Below, in pieces: positions 36,404-47,200 of a stretch of DNA of 64,000 bases (its first letter is position 1; each line of letters opens with the position of its first letter). A program made the position numbers and the translations under genes. A model generated the notes under the pieces. The model was given only the letters and a program-made list of their open reading frames with translations, did no database searches and was not told the origin of the DNA. The DNA is from Bordetella genomosp. 10 (GTDB lineage: Bacteria; Pseudomonadota; Gammaproteobacteria; Burkholderiales; Burkholderiaceae_B): NCBI RefSeq assembly GCF_002261225.1, contig NZ_NEVM01000001.1, forward strand, positions 186,001 to 250,000, read 5' to 3'.

Positions 36404-36448
36404 CAGCCGTTCCTACCGTAGGGAAACCCGAAGGATTCCGGACGGCAA

Positions 36449-36709
36449 TTACTCGGCAGCGACGATCGAAACCGTCTGCTTGTTGCCGGCGCCCTTGATG
36501 GCGAACTGCACCTTGCCATCGACCAGCGCGTACAGCGTGTGGTCCTTGCCCATGCCGACGTTCACGCCGGCGTGGACGCGCGTGCCGCGCTGACGCACGA
36601 TGATCGAGCCAGCCGGGATCAGTTGGCCGCCGTAGGCCTTGACGCCCAGGCGCTTCGATTCTGAGTCACGGCCGTTCCGCGTAGAGCCGCCGCCCTTTTT
36701 CTGTGCCAT
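36449..36709 (-). CDS. rpmA: 50S ribosomal protein L27
   Basis: 86-residue ribosomal protein whose N-terminal tail reaches the peptidyl transferase centre. [20 protein letters not shown] and [20 protein letters not shown] are diagnostic. It lies 41 bp after rplU, the universal rplU-rpmA order, and ends before a strong terminator. Confidence 0.98.
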   Translation of the reverse strand: MAQKKGGGSTRNGRDSESKRLGVKAYGGQLIPAGSIIVRQRGTRVHAGVNVGMGKDHTLYALVDGKVQFAIKGAGNKQTVSIVAAE

Positions 36710-36750
36710 TTTTTAGCTCCTGCTAAATAAGGGTGTACCGGATGGGCGCA

Positions 36751-37062
36751 TCAAGCCGTGATGGCTTCGATACGGATCTCGGTGTAGTTCTGACGGTGGC
36801 CCTGATGCTTCTGGTAGTGCTTGCGACGGCGCATCTTGAAGATCTTGACCTTGTCGTGCCGGCCATGCGCAAGAACCGTAGCCTTGACCAAGGCGCCGGA
36901 AACGAGGGGCGTACCAATCTTCAACTGGTCGCCTTCGCCAACGGACAGCACTTGATCCAGGGTGATTTCTTGCCCAATGTCAGCAGGTATCTGTTCTACC
37001 TTGAGTTTTTCGCCTGCGGCAACGCGATACTGCTTGCCGCCGGTTTTTATGACCGCGTACAT
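36751..37062 (-). CDS. rplU: 50S ribosomal protein L21
   Basis: 103-residue ribosomal protein binding 23S r[23 protein letters not shown] at the start and [20 protein letters not shown] with TEIRIEAI near the end are diagnostic. First gene of the rplU-rpmA operon, driven by the promoter at 37145-37173. Divergent from ispB. Confidence 0.98.
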   Translation of the reverse strand: MYAVIKTGGKQYRVAAGEKLKVEQIPADIGQEITLDQVLSVGEGDQLKIGTPLVSGALVKATVLAHGRHDKVKIFKMRRRKHYQKHQGHRQNYTEIRIEAITA

Positions 37063-37144
37063 GGGTTAATTCCTTGGATGAGTTCTGTAAAGAACGAGAA
37101 AACTTCGGCGCACGGGCGCACCCGCACGGAATGCCGAATCGAGG

Positions 37145-37173
37145 ATTCTAGCCCGCCAGCCTGGCAAAGTCAA
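37145..37173 (-). promoter_or_regulatory. Sigma-70 promoter of rplU-rpmA
   Basis: On the minus strand TTGACT (37173-37168), 17-base spacer, TAGAAT (37150-37145): near-consensus boxes with optimal spacing, giving a leader of about 75 bases before the rplU start. Confidence 0.88.
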
Positions 37174-37296
37174 AAAACCCGCGCCGGGTCAACGAGTTAC
37201 GTGTCGCCCGGGGGCAACGGGGGGATCCGGCGGGGCGCGGCGCGGCGGATGGCGCGGGAAGGCCTGCCCCGCCCCTGCCGCCGCCGGCTTAGCCCG

Positions 37297-37302
37297 TATA
37301 AT
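37297..37302 (+). promoter_or_regulatory. Probable ispB -10 element
   Basis: Consensus TATAAT about 90 bases before the ispB start. The -35 area (CTGCCG, 16 bases upstream) is a poor match, so an extended or activator-dependent promoter is possible. Confidence 0.5.
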
Positions 37303-37392
37303 CCTCCGATCCCCCGGGGCGCAGGCAAGCACGCGCGCGGGGCACAAGTTACACGGGCCGCCGTTCGGCCCGCTCAGACCGCCGGAAATGTT

Positions 37393-38358
37393 TTGAATCT
37401 CCCCGATCTTATCGCTCCCATCGCCGATGACATGAAATCGGTGGATGCCGTCATCCGCGGCCGCCTGGATTCCGAAGTCGTGCTGATACGCACGATCGGC
37501 GATTACATCATCGGCGCCGGCGGCAAGCGCATGCGGCCCGCCTTGCTCCTGATGATCGCGCGGGCCCTGGGCTATGCCGGCACGCACCATCACACCCTGG
37601 CCGCCGTGGTGGAATTCATCCACACCGCCACCTTGCTGCACGACGACGTGGTCGACGAGTCCGACCTGCGCCGCGGCCGCCAGACCGCCAATGCGGTGTT
37701 CGGCAACGCCGCCAGCGTGCTGGTGGGCGACTACCTGTACTCGCGCGCCTTCGAGATGATGGTGGACGTCGACTCGATGCGCGTGATGGCCATCCTGTCG
37801 CAGGCCACCACCGTCATCGCCGAGGGCGAGGTGCTGCAACTGCTCAACGTGCACGACCCGGACGTGTCGCAGGAGCGCTATCTGCAGGTGGTCCGCTACA
37901 AGACCGCCAAGCTGTTCGAGGCCGCCGCCCAGGTCGGCGCCATCCTGGCCGGCGCCACGCCGGAGCAGGAGGAAGCGGCCGCGGCCTATGGCCGCCACAT
38001 CGGCACCGCCTTCCAACTGGTGGACGACGTGCTGGACTACAGCGGCGACGCCCAGGCCCTGGGCAAGAACGTCGGCGACGACCTGCGCGAAGGCAAGCCC
38101 ACCTTGCCGCTGATCCGCGTCATGGAAGTCGGCACGCCCGCGCAGCGCCAGTTGATCCGCGACGCGATCGAAACCGGCGACGCCGATTTCGCCGCCGTGG
38201 CCGCCGCCATCAACGATACGGACGCCCTGGCGCATGCCCGCGAAGCGGCCCGCGCCGAAGCGGAACTGGCTCGTTCGGCGCTGGCAAATTATCCGGTTTC
38301 CACTTATCGCGAAAGTCTGTTAGAATTCTGCGCTTTCGCGGTGAATCGAGATCGATAG
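37393..38358 (+). CDS. ispB: Polyprenyl (octaprenyl) diphosphate synthase
   Basis: Makes the long isoprenoid tail of ubiquinone. 321 residues if it starts at TTG 37393 (translated MNLPDLIAPIADDMK); the first in-frame ATG at 37432 would remove 13 residues that the family usually has. Aspartate-rich motifs are LLHDDVVDESDLRRGR and FQLVDDVLDYSGD; GGKRMRPALLLMIARALGY lies before them. Divergent from rplU, the standard arrangement. Followed by tRNA-Pro. Confidence 0.94.
   Translation: MNLPDLIAPIADDMKSVDAVIRGRLDSEVVLIRTIGDYIIGAGGKRMRPALLLMIARALGYAGTHHHTLAAVVEFIHTATLLHDDVVDESDLRRGRQTANAVFGNAASVLVGDYLYSRAFEMMVDVDSMRVMAILSQATTVIAEGEVLQLLNVHDPDVSQERYLQVVRYKTAKLFEAAAQVGAILAGATPEQEEAAAAYGRHIGTAFQLVDDVLDYSGDAQALGKNVGDDLREGKPTLPLIRVMEVGTPAQRQLIRDAIETGDADFAAVAAAINDTDALAHAREAARAEAELARSALANYPVSTYRESLLEFCAFAVNRDR
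38297..38326 (+). promoter_or_regulatory. Possible tRNA-Pro promoter inside the ispB 3' end
   Basis: TTTCCA (38297-38302), 18-base spacer, TAGAAT (38321-38326), about 90 bases before the tRNA. Moderate match only; the tRNA could also be read through from ispB. Confidence 0.35.
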
Positions 38359-38414
38359 CGATCGCGATAGCAAACACCATCAACCGATGGTCGTGAAAAA
38401 CGAGTAGTGAAAAA

Positions 38415-38491
<77 letters not shown>

Positions 38492-38530
38492 TTGATTTGG
38501 TCAAATTTCCCTTGTACCGGCAAGGACTGA

Positions 38531-38558
38531 AACGCACAGCATATCGCTGTGCGTTTTT
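38531..38558 (+). terminator. Intrinsic terminator of tRNA-Pro
   Basis: AACGCACAGC (38531-38540), loop ATATC, GCTGTGCGTT (38546-38555): perfect 10-bp stem followed by T-rich GTTTTTGTTTTTG. The opposite strand has a weaker tail, so it may also serve the convergent RCC1 gene ending at 38591. Confidence 0.92.
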
Positions 38559-38590
38559 GTTTTTGGGTGCCGGGTTGCTTCGGCAAGCGC

Positions 38591-39706
38591 TCACGCAAGC
38601 GCCGTCGTGAAGCCGTCGCCGAGTTGCAGGGCGAACCAGGTTTTCAGGTTGGCGGAGCCGGTGGGCTGGACAGGGACCCACAGGTAGGCATCGGTCGAGG
38701 TGGCGGTGCTGGTGACTTGTCCATAGCCGTTATTCCCCCACAGGTACACGGCCCGGGAGCCGTCGGTCTGTTCCACGACCACGCCGGAATTGGCGGCGTT
38801 CGCCTCGAGCGCCAGGTAGGATCGGATGCCGACGGACGGCAGCGTCTGCGATACGGGCATGGGCGTGGTGTAGGCGGAAGCGATCTGGTCGCCTATGCCC
38901 AACTGGCCCGACGTGCCTCGTCCCCATGCCCAGAGCATGTTGTTCCTGTCGCGGGCGAGGACATGGGTCTGGCCGGCCGCCACCCCCAGCCATTGGCCGG
39001 CTTTCGCCGTGGCCTTGGTCACGTCCCGCACGGTGGTGGCGGTGACGGAAGGCGCCACGGCGGAGATCTGCTTGAAGGTGTTGTCCCCCCAGATCCACAG
39101 GTCGCCGCTGCTGCTCACCGCCGCCCCCACGTCGATGCCGACGCTTACCTGGACGATATTCGCGCTCGACGCGAACAGCGGTTCGGGCGCGGTCAGGTAA
39201 TTGTCCGGCAGGTCGATGCCGACGGCGCCTTTCGTGTTGTCTCCCCAGGACCACCAGATGTTGTTGTCGGTCTTGCCGATGGCGAGGTCGCGCTTGCTGT
39301 GGATCTCGACCCAGCGGCCGTATCGGGTGTTGAAGCCGCCGAGATTGGTCAGGCTGTAGAAGGGCGTGGCCTGGGCCTGCGTGCCGAGCACGCCCGCCGC
39401 GGAGAGCCCGGCGCCCCAGAGTTCGCCGCTGCCGTCGATGATGAGCGTGTGGAACGTGCCGGTGGCGACGCCTACCGCGTTGACGATGGTGCCGATACGC
39501 TGCGGGGTCGTGTACATATTGGCCTTTCCGGGGCCCAATCCCAACTGCCCCTTGTCGTTCTTGCCCCAGCCCCATACGTAGCCGTTGGCGTCGATGGCGA
39601 CGGCGTGTTCGTAGTTGGCGCTGAGCGCGACCCAGTTGTTCTTGTCGAAGGGCGAATTGATCTGGTCCTGGCCGGTCTGGGGATGGCGGAAGGAAGCGTG
39701 GCTCAT
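38591..39706 (-). CDS. RCC1-repeat beta-propeller protein
   Basis: 371 residues made almost wholly of RCC1 blades. Repeat cores are visible as VWGWGKNDKGQLGLG, ELWGAGLSAAGVLG, IWWSWGDNTKGAVG, LWIWGDNTFKQIS, LWAWGRGTSGQLGIG and VYLWGNNGYGQV, which predicts a six- or seven-bladed propeller. No signal peptide, membrane segment or extra domain is present, so it appears cytoplasmic unless exported by an unusual route. It is the last gene of the five-gene minus-strand cluster, 85 bp after the second giant Ig-like gene. Function unknown; bacterial RCC1 proteins are often secreted effectors or surface proteins. Confidence 0.85.
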   Translation of the reverse strand: MSHASFRHPQTGQDQINSPFDKNNWVALSANYEHAVAIDANGYVWGWGKNDKGQLGLGPGKANMYTTPQRIGTIVNAVGVATGTFHTLIIDGSGELWGAGLSAAGVLGTQAQATPFYSLTNLGGFNTRYGRWVEIHSKRDLAIGKTDNNIWWSWGDNTKGAVGIDLPDNYLTAPEPLFASSANIVQVSVGIDVGAAVSSSGDLWIWGDNTFKQISAVAPSVTATTVRDVTKATAKAGQWLGVAAGQTHVLARDRNNMLWAWGRGTSGQLGIGDQIASAYTTPMPVSQTLPSVGIRSYLALEANAANSGVVVEQTDGSRAVYLWGNNGYGQVTSTATSTDAYLWVPVQPTGSANLKTWFALQLGDGFTTALA

Positions 39707-39791
39707 GGCGGTTCCGATGGAAGGAGGTGGTTGGATGCGGGCGCCGGATCGGCTCAGGCTCGGTTGTGTTCAGTGGGCGCCCGGTTGGCGC

Positions 39792-42700
39792 TCAGTTGGC
39801 GACCACGATGCTCATGTAGCCATCCGTCGATTGCACGTTGCTTGCCTTCAGGTTCGCCGTTCCCAGCGTGTTGCCGGCGTACAGGTCGACGGACGCCTCG
39901 CCGGCCGCGTCGGTCTGGACCGGGTCCGCCGTGAGGGCATGCGGATCGTTCGGGCTGAAGCTCACGATGCCGGGTTGGTCGAGCGAGAACTGGACGAATT
40001 GCCCGGGAACGGGTTTGCGGTTGCCGTCGAGCAGCGTGAAGATGGCCTTGGCGGTCGAGTTGGGCAGGACTTTCTTGTAGTTCGCATCCGGCTTCAAGGT
40101 GTAGATCGCGGGCAACTCGTTGTCTATCGTCAAGTTGAAGTTCGCGCCTGCGTCGACCGTCCCGTGCGCCTGGACCGCGACCGCGCCGGTCGTGGCGGCG
40201 GCGAGGAGACGAGGCGCGACGGCATGCCCGTCTTCGCCGCCGCGCACGGTGACCGAATGGCTGTCGCCCGAGACGATGGGGGCGGTCGGGTCGGACAGGT
40301 CGAAGGTGGCGAGATCCGTCGTCGAGACGGTGAACGTCACCAGGTATTGAGGCACCGGCGCGTTGTCCTTGCTGGAATCGACGGCCTGCACCCGCAGGCG
40401 CTCGGGGAAGTACTGGCCCTTGTCCGTGTGTTGGTTATCCCCCTCCGTCTTGTTGAGATTGATGTGCACCTCGTCCCACACCCGCTCGGTGAAGTGGGCG
40501 GTCTGGTCCGACGTATCGGTCTGCGGATCGCCGTGAAACGTATCGGTGGGATAGGCGACGACGCTGAAGCTGCCGGTCGCCGAATTCGTCGTCGCCCTCA
40601 GGGTGGTCGCCGTGGCGTGGCCGTTGGCGACGGGGACCACGCATTGCGTGTCGTCGGTTTCGTCGGCGAACCTGCCGGACGCGGTGCCGTTATAGATCTT
40701 GAACGTGACGGTCCCTGTCGTGGCGTCGGCGCCGCTGCTGTTCTTCACCGAGACGGAGAGCGGCACGGCATAGGCACCCCCTATCATCGTGTCCTGGAAA
40801 TCCGCGGCCGGGTCGGCATAGACGGTGGTGGAGGCGGTCGACGTGGGCAAGACCGTCAGGCCGAAGGGAAGCGCGGCCTGCGCCACGGTGGCATCGGCGG
40901 TGACGGTGACGCTTCCCGATACGTCGCCCGCCTTGATGCCCGGCGCGTTGGCCAGGCCGGATTTGTCGGTCCGGACGGTGGCCGAGGTGGCGGCGTCTCC
41001 CGCCTGTTCCGGAGCCGATGCGTAGACGAATTGCGCCGGGCCTTGCAGGCTGAAGGTGACCAGCAGGTTTTCGATGTCCTCGTTGTCGGGGCCGGCGACG
41101 TGCGCCACGACCGGAATGGGGAAGAGTTCGCCGGGTTTTGCCTTGTTGTTCGTATCGCCGCTCACCGCTGTCAACAAGGCGTGCTTGCTGCGCCATACCC
41201 GCTGGCGGAAGGTGTAGGTATGCGTCGAATGCGGCGTGTCGGCGACGACCTCGAAGTAGCCGTAGGACTCGGTCTTCTGCAGGACGTTGTCGCCTTGCAA
41301 GGTGGTCGGCGCGACGGCCGCGCCGTTGTTGACGGGCGCGTCCGCCGAGGTGGCGCCGTTGAAGCTGCCGGCCGCATCGCTCGTGGCCTGGCAGGTGAAG
41401 GTGATCTGGCCCGAGGTGGCGTTGTCGCCTTGCGCGTTCCTGACGGTCACCGTCATGGGACTGGCGAAAGGCACGTGAACCACCTGGTCTTGCAGGTCGC
41501 CCGAGCCCAGGCCGATGGAGACGCCCTCGTCGGACGGCACGACCGAGGTCATCGTGTAGGTCGGCTGGTCGGCGGACGCCAGGCAGGAGAGGGTGGCCGT
41601 GATGGCGCCGCTTTGTCCGCGCACCGCCTGTATGCGGGGCGCGGTGGCCACGCCATGTTCGTCCGTGGCGACGATGACGCTGGTCGGGCTCCATTGTTCG
41701 ACCGGCGTACTGCCGGTGGCCTCGAACTGCCCCGGCCCTTGCAGGGCGAACGTGACCCGCATGCGCGCCACGGGCTGGGGCGTCGAGGCGGCGTCGTGAA
41801 CGGTGGCGGTCAGCGGCGTCGGGAAGAACTGGCCGGGCGCGGTCGTCTGCCCGTTCTTGCCGTCGTCCCGGGCGAGGCTGGCGACGGCGCCGTTCCATAC
41901 CCGTTCCGTGAAGCGGCCGACCTGCCCCGAGTCGTCGGTGCGCGGGTCGTTGTTCTGGGTGTCGTAGGTGTCCGCGTAGGCGCAGACGAGATTGGTGACG
42001 TAGCCGGCGGCCGGGAAGGCGCCGGCAATGGCGTTCAGGGGCGTGGCGGTGGCGTAGCCTTCGTCGACCGCCACGGATATGGACGTGGACGTCGTATCGC
42101 CTTTGTCGAAGGCGAGGGCGAGCGGCTGGCCGTCGGTGGCCGGATAGACCGTGAAGACGACGTTTCCCGCCGCCGCGGGGTTCTTGGATTTGTTATCGAC
42201 CTTGGCCTGCAACAGCGTGGTGAACTTGCTGCCGGCGAGCTGGTCCTGGTCGTCGCCTTGCTGCGCCGTGACGTAGGCGGCATCGGCGGGGCCCTGGGGG
42301 TCGACCACGTGCAGGATGAAGTGTATCTGCTGGGTGGCGAATTTCGACGAGACGCTGACCTGTATGGTGCCGAGCGTGCCGCCGGCCTTGATCCTGGGGG
42401 CGTAGGCGGCGCCGTATTCGCAGAAGACCTGCGCGCTGGTGGCGCTGATGGTGGCGAAGCGCTGGTTGCTGCCGGCCTGGTCGAAGGTGGCGTCGCCGAT
42501 GATGTCGAAGCGCACGGCCATGCCGTGCGTGCCTTGCGTGGAGCCGGTGCTGTCCGCGATCTTCACGGAGATCGGCGCTTCGAAATAGCGATTGAAGGCG
42601 GCGCTCGTGCCGTCGCCGGAGCGCGTGGAGAGGACGGCCGTGGGGGCTTTCCAGACCCTGACCTTGAACAGGCCCGCGTAGGGCAGCGTGTTCGCATCGA

Positions 42701-43214
42701 GCGGCGGCGCTTGCAGGGCGATGTCGTGGGCGACGACGTAGGCGACGCCGTAGTCCGGGGGATCGACGACGGGCACGCTCGAGTCGGGATCGGAGACGGA
42801 CTCGGCGGTGACGACGCCGGATTGCGGCTGGGCCAGCGCCACGTAATAGGAGCTCACCGTCGCGGTCGACAGCGGATAGACGGCGTTGCCGAAAGGGCGG
42901 GTGAATGCTTCCCACAGGATGGTCGGCGTCGTTTCCGCCAGCGTGCCGCCCGTCGGCCCCGTATAGCCCCGGACCCAGAGCGTGGCGTCGTTGCCGACGA
43001 GCACGTCCTGGACCTGGGGGTGCTGGTCCGCTTCGTGCAAGGTCCAGTCCACTCTCACGGACACCGGACCGCCGGAAGAATCGTCGGGGCGGGCGGCTGG
43101 CTGCCGCGCCGACGCGCCGTTTCGATTCGGGGACGGCGGCGCTTCCCGCGATGTCTTCCCCGTCGTGGCCGTGGCGGTGGCGGGATGGCTGGCTGAGGTC
43201 GGGGCTTTTTTCAT
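39792..43214 (-). CDS. Giant Ig-like repeat protein, paralog 2
   Basis: 1140 residues from the ATG at 43212-43214 (MKKAPTSASHPATATATTGK). After a disordered ~50-residue leader and a unique ~145-residue N-terminal domain (VRVDWTLHEADQHPQVQDVL; WVRGYTGPTGG), the protein is a chain of paired Ig-like folds; each pair of about 215-230 residues ends in a conserved (F)xxRVW: LFKVRVW, RFTERVW, TFRQRVW, HFTERVW. Repeat landmarks are VTFxLQGPxQF, TDxxGxAxAPxIxA and TATxLxAxTNSATGSF. No signal peptide, LPXTG, autotransporter barrel or membrane helix is visible. It is closely similar throughout to the paralog at 44289-47720. Not recognised; an adhesin-like or structural role is only a guess. Confidence 0.75.
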   Translation of the reverse strand: MKKAPTSASHPATATATTGKTSREAPPSPNRNGASARQPAARPDDSSGGPVSVRVDWTLHEADQHPQVQDVLVGNDATLWVRGYTGPTGGTLAETTPTILWEAFTRPFGNAVYPLSTATVSSYYVALAQPQSGVVTAESVSDPDSSVPVVDPPDYGVAYVVAHDIALQAPPLDANTLPYAGLFKVRVWKAPTAVLSTRSGDGTSAAFNRYFEAPISVKIADSTGSTQGTHGMAVRFDIIGDATFDQAGSNQRFATISATSAQVFCEYGAAYAPRIKAGGTLGTIQVSVSSKFATQQIHFILHVVDPQGPADAAYVTAQQGDDQDQLAGSKFTTLLQAKVDNKSKNPAAAGNVVFTVYPATDGQPLALAFDKGDTTSTSISVAVDEGYATATPLNAIAGAFPAAGYVTNLVCAYADTYDTQNNDPRTDDSGQVGRFTERVWNGAVASLARDDGKNGQTTAPGQFFPTPLTATVHDAASTPQPVARMRVTFALQGPGQFEATGSTPVEQWSPTSVIVATDEHGVATAPRIQAVRGQSGAITATLSCLASADQPTYTMTSVVPSDEGVSIGLGSGDLQDQVVHVPFASPMTVTVRNAQGDNATSGQITFTCQATSDAAGSFNGATSADAPVNNGAAVAPTTLQGDNVLQKTESYGYFEVVADTPHSTHTYTFRQRVWRSKHALLTAVSGDTNNKAKPGELFPIPVVAHVAGPDNEDIENLLVTFSLQGPAQFVYASAPEQAGDAATSATVRTDKSGLANAPGIKAGDVSGSVTVTADATVAQAALPFGLTVLPTSTASTTVYADPAADFQDTMIGGAYAVPLSVSVKNSSGADATTGTVTFKIYNGTASGRFADETDDTQCVVPVANGHATATTLRATTNSATGSFSVVAYPTDTFHGDPQTDTSDQTAHFTERVWDEVHINLNKTEGDNQHTDKGQYFPERLRVQAVDSSKDNAPVPQYLVTFTVSTTDLATFDLSDPTAPIVSGDSHSVTVRGGEDGHAVAPRLLAAATTGAVAVQAHGTVDAGANFNLTIDNELPAIYTLKPDANYKKVLPNSTAKAIFTLLDGNRKPVPGQFVQFSLDQPGIVSFSPNDPHALTADPVQTDAAGEASVDLYAGNTLGTANLKASNVQSTDGYMSIVVAN

Positions 43215-43316
43215 GGACGTTCTCTTGCACGGGGCAGCGCATTGGATCGGGGACTCGCCGGCCTTCGCGTCGGATGCCGCGCGCCGGCTCGCCGGCAACT
43301 CGGCCGGCCGGGCGCG

Positions 43317-44249
43317 TCAGACGATGCTGAGCGCGTAGGGCACGGTGTCCTGGGAAAAGGGCGATGAAGCCCTGACCGCGATGGCGCCCACCGTCGGGCC
43401 GGCCTTGATCGGGGGCGCGATGGCGACGCCTTGCTGCGAGATGACGATGGCCCGCAGGCCGGCGTTGGTGATCTCGCAGTAGCGGGTGGTGACGCCGGAG
43501 GGATCGAATGTCGCGCCGCCGCTGGTGATGTCGAAGACGACCTGCATCCCCTCGACCGCGTGCGTGGAGCCGACGCTGTCCGTGGTCGCCAGGGACAGCG
43601 TGGCGGAAAAGTTCCTGTTGGGGGCGGTCGTCAGCTTGTCCCCGAAGATATAGGCCAGCCTCGCCGTCGCGTCATGCCACACCCGGATCGTGAACAGCGC
43701 CGCCCAGGGCGCGCATTGCGGCGAGAAAGGCGGCGGGGAAGCCGTGTTCGTTTCGTAGCAGGCGATGTAGGCCAGGCCGTAGTCCGGGGATATCGGGCTG
43801 GCGCCGGTGACTTCCGCCGCGACGAAGCCTTTGCCGCTGACGAGGGTCTGGCCGCTTTCCCCGTGTTGCGCGCCCGCGGCGGCGTTCACTTCATCGGGCG
43901 TCACCGTCGCCGTGGCGTCGGGGATGGTGCCGGCGCCGTAAGGCTGGGCGGCATAGGCGAACTTGATGGATTGGGAAACGACCGGATCCGACGGCCCCTG
44001 CAAGTAATAGCGGGCCTGGGCCACCAGCGTATCGATCTGCTGTCCCGGCAACACGTCCTTGATGGCGGGATGCTGGCCTGTGAACTGCTCCATGCATACT
44101 TCCATGCGGACGTAGCCGGCCGCCTGGGGGGCGTCGGGACGGGTCGAGCCCGGCGACCAGGCCAGGCTCGCCGAGGGGGCGCCCATGCATGTCACGTCGA
44201 GGTTCAGGGGCGACGGCTGGCTGGCGCCTTGGGACGATACGGGTGTCAT
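43317..44249 (-). CDS. Short relative of the giant proteins' N-terminal region
   Basis: 310 residues, MTPVSSQGASQPSPLNLDVT at the start. It is colinear with the N-terminal domain plus first Ig-like fold of the flanking giants: EQFTGQHPAIKDVLPGQQID matches HEADQHPxIQDxxVG; ATARLAYIFGDKLTTAPNRN follows an FTIRVW; DSVGSTHAVEGMQVVFDITS and ATFDPSGVTTRYCEITNAGL match their counterparts. It stops after that fold (AVRASSPFSQDTVPYALSIV), so it looks like a single-module version rather than a broken gene. It sits between the two giants, all on one strand. No signal peptide. Function unknown. Confidence 0.7.
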   Translation of the reverse strand: MTPVSSQGASQPSPLNLDVTCMGAPSASLAWSPGSTRPDAPQAAGYVRMEVCMEQFTGQHPAIKDVLPGQQIDTLVAQARYYLQGPSDPVVSQSIKFAYAAQPYGAGTIPDATATVTPDEVNAAAGAQHGESGQTLVSGKGFVAAEVTGASPISPDYGLAYIACYETNTASPPPFSPQCAPWAALFTIRVWHDATARLAYIFGDKLTTAPNRNFSATLSLATTDSVGSTHAVEGMQVVFDITSGGATFDPSGVTTRYCEITNAGLRAIVISQQGVAIAPPIKAGPTVGAIAVRASSPFSQDTVPYALSIV

Positions 44250-44288
44250 GGTTGTGCTCCGCTTTTTGTCGTTCGGTTTGGACGGTGG

Positions 44289-47200
44289 TCAGGCCTTGGC
44301 GCCGCGCGCGGATGCGCTGCCGGCGCCGATGATGATGCGTTGCACGCCATCGGCGGACTGTGGCTGGGTCGCCGTCACGGTGGCGGTCCCGGCGTTGTCG
44401 CCGGTCCAGATGGCATGGGCGACCTGGCCTCTGTCGTCCGTCTTCGCCAATACGCTCAGGACGCCGGGATCGTTCATCTTGAAGCTGGCCAGGCCGGCGG
44501 GCGTGATGGTCAGGGTGACGTCCACCCCGGCCGGGGCCGCCGCGCCGTTCTTTTTCAGCAGGAACTGCGTGAAGTCCATATCGTCGGGATCCGCGACAAC
44601 GTCGGCGGCGGGCGTGGGCTCCAGGGTGTAGATCCGGGGCAGCGCGCCGCTGTCTATCGTCAGCTTGAAATCGGTTCCCGGGTCGGCCTTGCCGCAGGCC
44701 TGGACCTGGACCACGCCGGTGCTCGCGTTGGCGACGATGCGGGGCGCGATGGCATCCCCGTTCTCGTTGCCGCGCACGATCACCGTATGGTTGTCGCCCG
44801 AGACGATCATGACGTCGGGGTCGGACAGGTCGAACGCGGCGAGTTCCGGCGACGCGATGACGAAGGTCACCAGGTACTCGGGGACGAAGGCGTTGTTGTT
44901 GTGGGTGTCGGTGGCCTTCACCGCCAGGTGCCCGGGGAAACTCTGGTTCGTGGTCGTGTGCTGATCGTCTCCCGCCGTCTTGGCGAGCGCGACATACTGC
45001 TTGTCCCACACTCTTTCGGTGAAGTGCGCGGTCTGGTCCGAGGTGTCGGTCGGCGGATCGCCGAAGAAAGTGCTGGTCGGATAAGCGACGACGCTGAAGC
45101 TGCCGGTCGCCGAATTCGTCGCCGCTTTCAGGTCGGTCGCCGTGGCGCGGCCGTTGTCGACGGGCACGACGCATTGCGTGCCGTCGGTTTCGTTGGCGAA
45201 TCCGCCGAGCGCGGCGCTGTTGTAGATCTTGAACGTGACGGTTCCGGTCGTGGCGTCGGCGCCCGCGGTGTTCTTGACGGAGACGGAGAGCGGCGCGGCG
45301 TAAGTGCCGCCGGCCATCGTGTCCTGGCAGTCGGTGGCCGGGTCGGCATAGACGGAGAAGGCGGCGGTCGACGGCGGCAATACCGTCAGGTTGAAGGGAA
45401 GCGCGTCCTGCGCCACGGTGGCGTTCGCCGTGACGACGACCGGGCCGTTGTCCGCGCCCGCCTTGATGCGCGGCGCGTTGGCCAGGCCGACGCCGTCGGT
45501 CCGGACGGTGGCCGAGGTGGAGGTGTCGCCCGTCTGCTCCGGCCGCAGTTCGTAGACGAATTCGGCCGGGCCTTGCAGGGTGAAGGTGACCAGCAGGTCT
45601 TCGATGTCTTCGTTGTCGGGGCCGACGACGTGGAGGATGAGCGGCAAGGGAAAGAACTCGCCCGGCTTCGTCCTGTTGTTCGTGGCGCCGCTGACCGCTT
45701 TCAATATGGCGTGCTTGCTGCGCCATACCCGTTGGCGGAAGACGTAGGGCTGCGTCGTGTGGTCGGTCGCGGCGGCGATTTCGAAATAGCCGTAGGACGC
45801 GGTTTTCTGCACGACGTCGTCGCCTTGCAACGTCGCCGGCGCGATGGCCGAACCGTCGGCGACGGGCGCGTTCGCCGACGCCGCGCCGTTGAAACTGCCG
45901 GTCGCGTCGTTCGTGGCGCGGCAGGTGAAGGTGACCTGGCCCGAGGTGGCGTTCTCCCCTTTTGCGTTCTTGACGGCCACGGTCATGGGGTTGGCGAACG
46001 CCACGTGGACGACCTGGTCCTGGAGGTCGCCCGAGCGCAGGCCCACGGAGACGCCCTCGTCGGGCGGAATCACCGACGCGATGGTGTAGGCCGGCGTGCT
46101 GTTCGAGACGGGGCACGAGAGGGTGACGACGATGCTGCCGCCTTGCCCGCGCAGCGCCTGTATACGGGGGGCGGTGGCCACGCCGTGCGCGTCGGTGAGA
46201 ACCACGACATGGTCGGGGGCCCATTGCTCGACCGGGACATCGTCGTTGCCGTCGAATTGCCCCGGCCCTTGCAGCGCGAACGCCACCCGTATCCGGTCCA
46301 CGGGCTGGGGCTGCTTCCAGGCGCCGTCCAGGACGGTGCCGGTCAGGCGGTTGGCGAAGAACTGCCCGGGCGCCGTCGTCTGCCCGTTCTTGCCGTCGTC
46401 GCGGACGACGGAGGCGATCTTGCCGCTCCACACGCGTTCGGTGAATCGGGCGACCTGGCCCGTGTCGTCGGTGCGCGGGTCGTTGTTCTGGGTGTCGTAG
46501 GTGTCCGCATAGGCGCAGACGAGATTGGTGACGTAGCCGGACAGGGAGACGGTGCCGGAAAGGGCATTCAAGGGCGTGGCGGTGGCGTAGCCTTCGTCGA
46601 CCGGCACGGATATGGAGACGGACGTGGTTTCTCCGCTGTCGAAGCTGGCGGCGATCGATTGGCCGTCGGCGACCGGATAGACCGTGAAGACGATGTTGCC
46701 CGTCGCCGCGGGATTCTTGAGTTTGTTGTCGACCTTGGCCTGCAACGGCGTGGCGAATTTGCTGCCGGCGAGCTGGTCCTGGTAGTCGCCTTCGTGCGTC
46801 GCGACGTAGGCGGCGTCGGCGGGGCCCTGGGGGTCGACCACGTGCAGGATGAAGTGAAACTGCTGGGCGGCGAATCTCGACGAGGCGCGCACCTGTATGG
46901 TCCCGACCTTCGAGCCGGCCTTGATTCGCGGCGCATAGGCGGTGCCGTATTCGGAGAAGACCTGCGCGCTGGTGGGCCCGATGGTGGCGAAGCGTTGATT
47001 GCTGCCGGCCTGGTCGAAGGTGGCGTCGCCGATGATGTCGAAGCGCACGGCCATGCCGTGCGTGCCCTGCGTGGTCCCCGTGCTGTCCGCGATCTTCACG
47101 GACAGGGGCGTCTGGAAATAGCGATCGAAGGCGGCGCTCGAGCCGTCGCCGGTGCGCGCGGAGAGGACGGCCGTGGGGGCTTTCCAGACCCTGACCTTGA

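Larger units (their letters stand above)
37063..37392. other. Divergent rplU/ispB promoter region
   Basis: A 330-bp spacer with no gene. It holds the strong rplU promoter on the minus strand, an ispB -10 on the plus strand, and a small GC hairpin with T-run (ACCCG-GCG-CGGGT then T, minus strand, about 37174-37190) directly upstream of the rplU -35, which could shield rplU from readthrough. Confidence 0.7.

Noticed and set aside
36733..37392. An ispB start far upstream overlapping rplU on the opposite strand
   Set aside because: The upstream part is antisense to rplU and has no family similarity; TTG 37393 gives the expected polyprenyl synthase N-terminus.
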